Of a stretch of DNA of 7,827 nucleotides, positions 7,078 through 7,827 are shown piece after piece. This DNA is from Lentisphaerota bacterium. GTDB taxonomy: Bacteria > Verrucomicrobiota > Kiritimatiellia > RFP12 > JAAYLN01. Positions within the stretch are counted from its first letter, which is position 1. Every line of letters starts with the position of its first letter. Location: NCBI GenBank assembly GCA_012514915.1, contig JAAYZJ010000209.1, forward strand, positions 1-7,827, in the 5' to 3' direction. The translations under genes were made by a program, and so were the position numbers. Under the pieces are notes generated by a model. That model saw only the letters and a list, made by a program, of their open reading frames with translations. It searched no databases and was not told where the DNA came from.

Positions 7078-7827
7078 TTAGCGCATGGCGCGGTGCGGCG
7101 TGCTCGCCACGGGGTTCGTTGGCGTCACGTGGCGCGCGAAGGCTTCATCGAGCATGCGGCAGAGCAGCATCGCATTGATGCCGCTGATGGGGCCCATTCG
7201 CGGCACCGGTCCCGGAACCGGAACCTCCGCGTCGCCCATTTCCCAGACTTGGTCGATCTGGGCCAGTGCGTGCGCGGCATTTCGCAGGACGGTGGTGTCG
7301 GCAGTATAGCGCTCGGCCTCGTGTGCCGGCACATAGCAGGTGATCAAGTCAAGCTGACGTGCGTTCAAGGGCGATTCGTAATCCAGGTAGCGCGAATTCA
7401 TGCCGATGTAGCCGATCCAGACGACGAGGTCACCCGGGGTCGTGGCGCGCAGCCTCCGCTTGAACCAGGTGCGGGAACGCAAGGGCTTCCAGGGGGACCG
7501 CATGTTCAGCCCCATTTCATGCTCGATCAGATGGCCGACTCCCGATAGCCAAACGGTGCGGCGCGACTGGTGCCGCGCCGCGCAGATCGATGCCGCCTTG
7601 TCGATCTGTTGTTGGCGAGCCGCCGACTGCACATCGGCGATGAGTCGGTCGATCCGGTCTAGATAAAGCGTTGCCGGCGAGCCGGGCGCGACGGCGTTCG
7701 TCACGGGAAAGGTGGTGTGCCGCCCTTCAGCCGTCTGCACCAGACGATTGGGCGCGACGGCCTCATCCAGCGCGACACTGCGGAGAATCGCCGGAATCCG
7801 CCCCTGCCGGGTCATGGCACCGGCATA
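7078..7827 (-). CDS. SIS-domain (UPF0309/sugar-isomerase-like) protein, 5' partial
   Basis: Stop TAA at 7080-7078. The frame stays open past ATG 7815 to the window edge (Tyr-Ala-Gly-Ala precede it), so the start is probably outside. Residues are numbered here from that Met. Residues about 50-230 follow the SIS-domain plan of UPF0309-type sugar isomerases: a leading helix (YLDRIDRLI, 51-59), SGVGHLIEHE (91-100) at the first ligand loop, PGDLVVWIGYIG (127-138) at the second strand-loop, GDAEV (194-198), then MGPISGINAMLL (207-218), equivalent to the family's 'vGPtSt' helix. SIS proteins bind phosphosugars and act as isomerases, lyases or regulators in the cytoplasm. The usual 'SNSG' phosphate-binding loop reads IGYIG here, so catalysis or ligand may differ. 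Residues 1-50 look like the tail of a preceding domain, possibly a second SIS half. The gene converges on the glycosidase-like gene, so it is a separate transcription unit. Moderately sure of SIS; substrate unknown. Confidence 0.7.
   Translation of the reverse strand, partial: YAGAMTRQGRIPAILRSVALDEAVAPNRLVQTAEGRHTTFPVTNAVAPGSPATLYLDRIDRLIADVQSAARQQQIDKAASICAARHQSRRTVWLSGVGHLIEHEMGLNMRSPWKPLRSRTWFKRRLRATTPGDLVVWIGYIGMNSRYLDYESPLNARQLDLITCYVPAHEAERYTADTTVLRNAAHALAQIDQVWEMGDAEVPVPGPVPRMGPISGINAMLLCRMLDEAFARHVTPTNPVASTPHRAMR

Noticed and set aside
7000..7548. 182-codon plus-strand frame over the SIS gene
   Set aside because: No domain or ribosome binding site supports it. The opposite strand carries a coherent set of SIS motifs over the same bases.

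Overview
The window is GC-rich (about two thirds G+C by eye). It holds three co-oriented plus-strand genes and one convergent minus-strand gene, and the first and last genes run off the window edges. I see no tRNA, rRNA, mobile element, CRISPR array or long intergenic region. The protein types suggest a bacterium of the Planctomycetes-Verrucomicrobia-Kiritimatiellota-Lentisphaerota group: an alpha/alpha-toroid plus DUF4159-like protein, a secreted PQQ-type propeller, a large secreted glycosidase-like protein with a beta-galactosidase-trimerization-like domain, and a divergent SIS sugar-isomerase-like protein. This placement is inferred from family distribution and not from a phylogenetic marker.

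Layout. Positions 1-1694 (+) encode the C-terminal part of a protein with a terpenoid-cyclase/prenyltransferase-like toroid, a DUF4159-like domain and a Pro/Ala-rich tail. After 82 nt, with a small hairpin and an AAGGAG ribosome binding site, 1777-3669 (+) encodes a 630-residue exported protein. Its N-terminal half is unrecognised and its C-terminal half is a PQQ/BamB-like beta-propeller. After only 16 nt, 3686-6961 (+) encodes a 1091-residue secreted protein with a clear signal peptide, a carbohydrate-binding-like beta-sandwich, a glycosidase-like barrel region, a GATase-like domain and a C-terminal beta domain. A 116-nt convergent gap follows, and 7078-7827 (-) encodes a SIS-domain protein of the UPF0309/sugar-isomerase type whose N-terminus lies outside the window.

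How they may work together. The second and third genes are almost certainly co-transcribed, and the first probably belongs to the same transcript. Genes 2 and 3 carry export signals, so the cassette probably acts in the periplasm or at the cell surface, with the third gene as candidate enzyme on a glycan. The SIS gene is on the opposite strand and is separately transcribed. It may act on a phosphorylated or amino sugar in the cytoplasm, but a functional link to the three-gene cassette is only inference. The window is mostly ordinary accessory metabolism. The points most worth a second look are the unclassified glycosidase-like protein, the SIS protein with an altered ligand loop, and the unidentified N-terminal half of the propeller protein.
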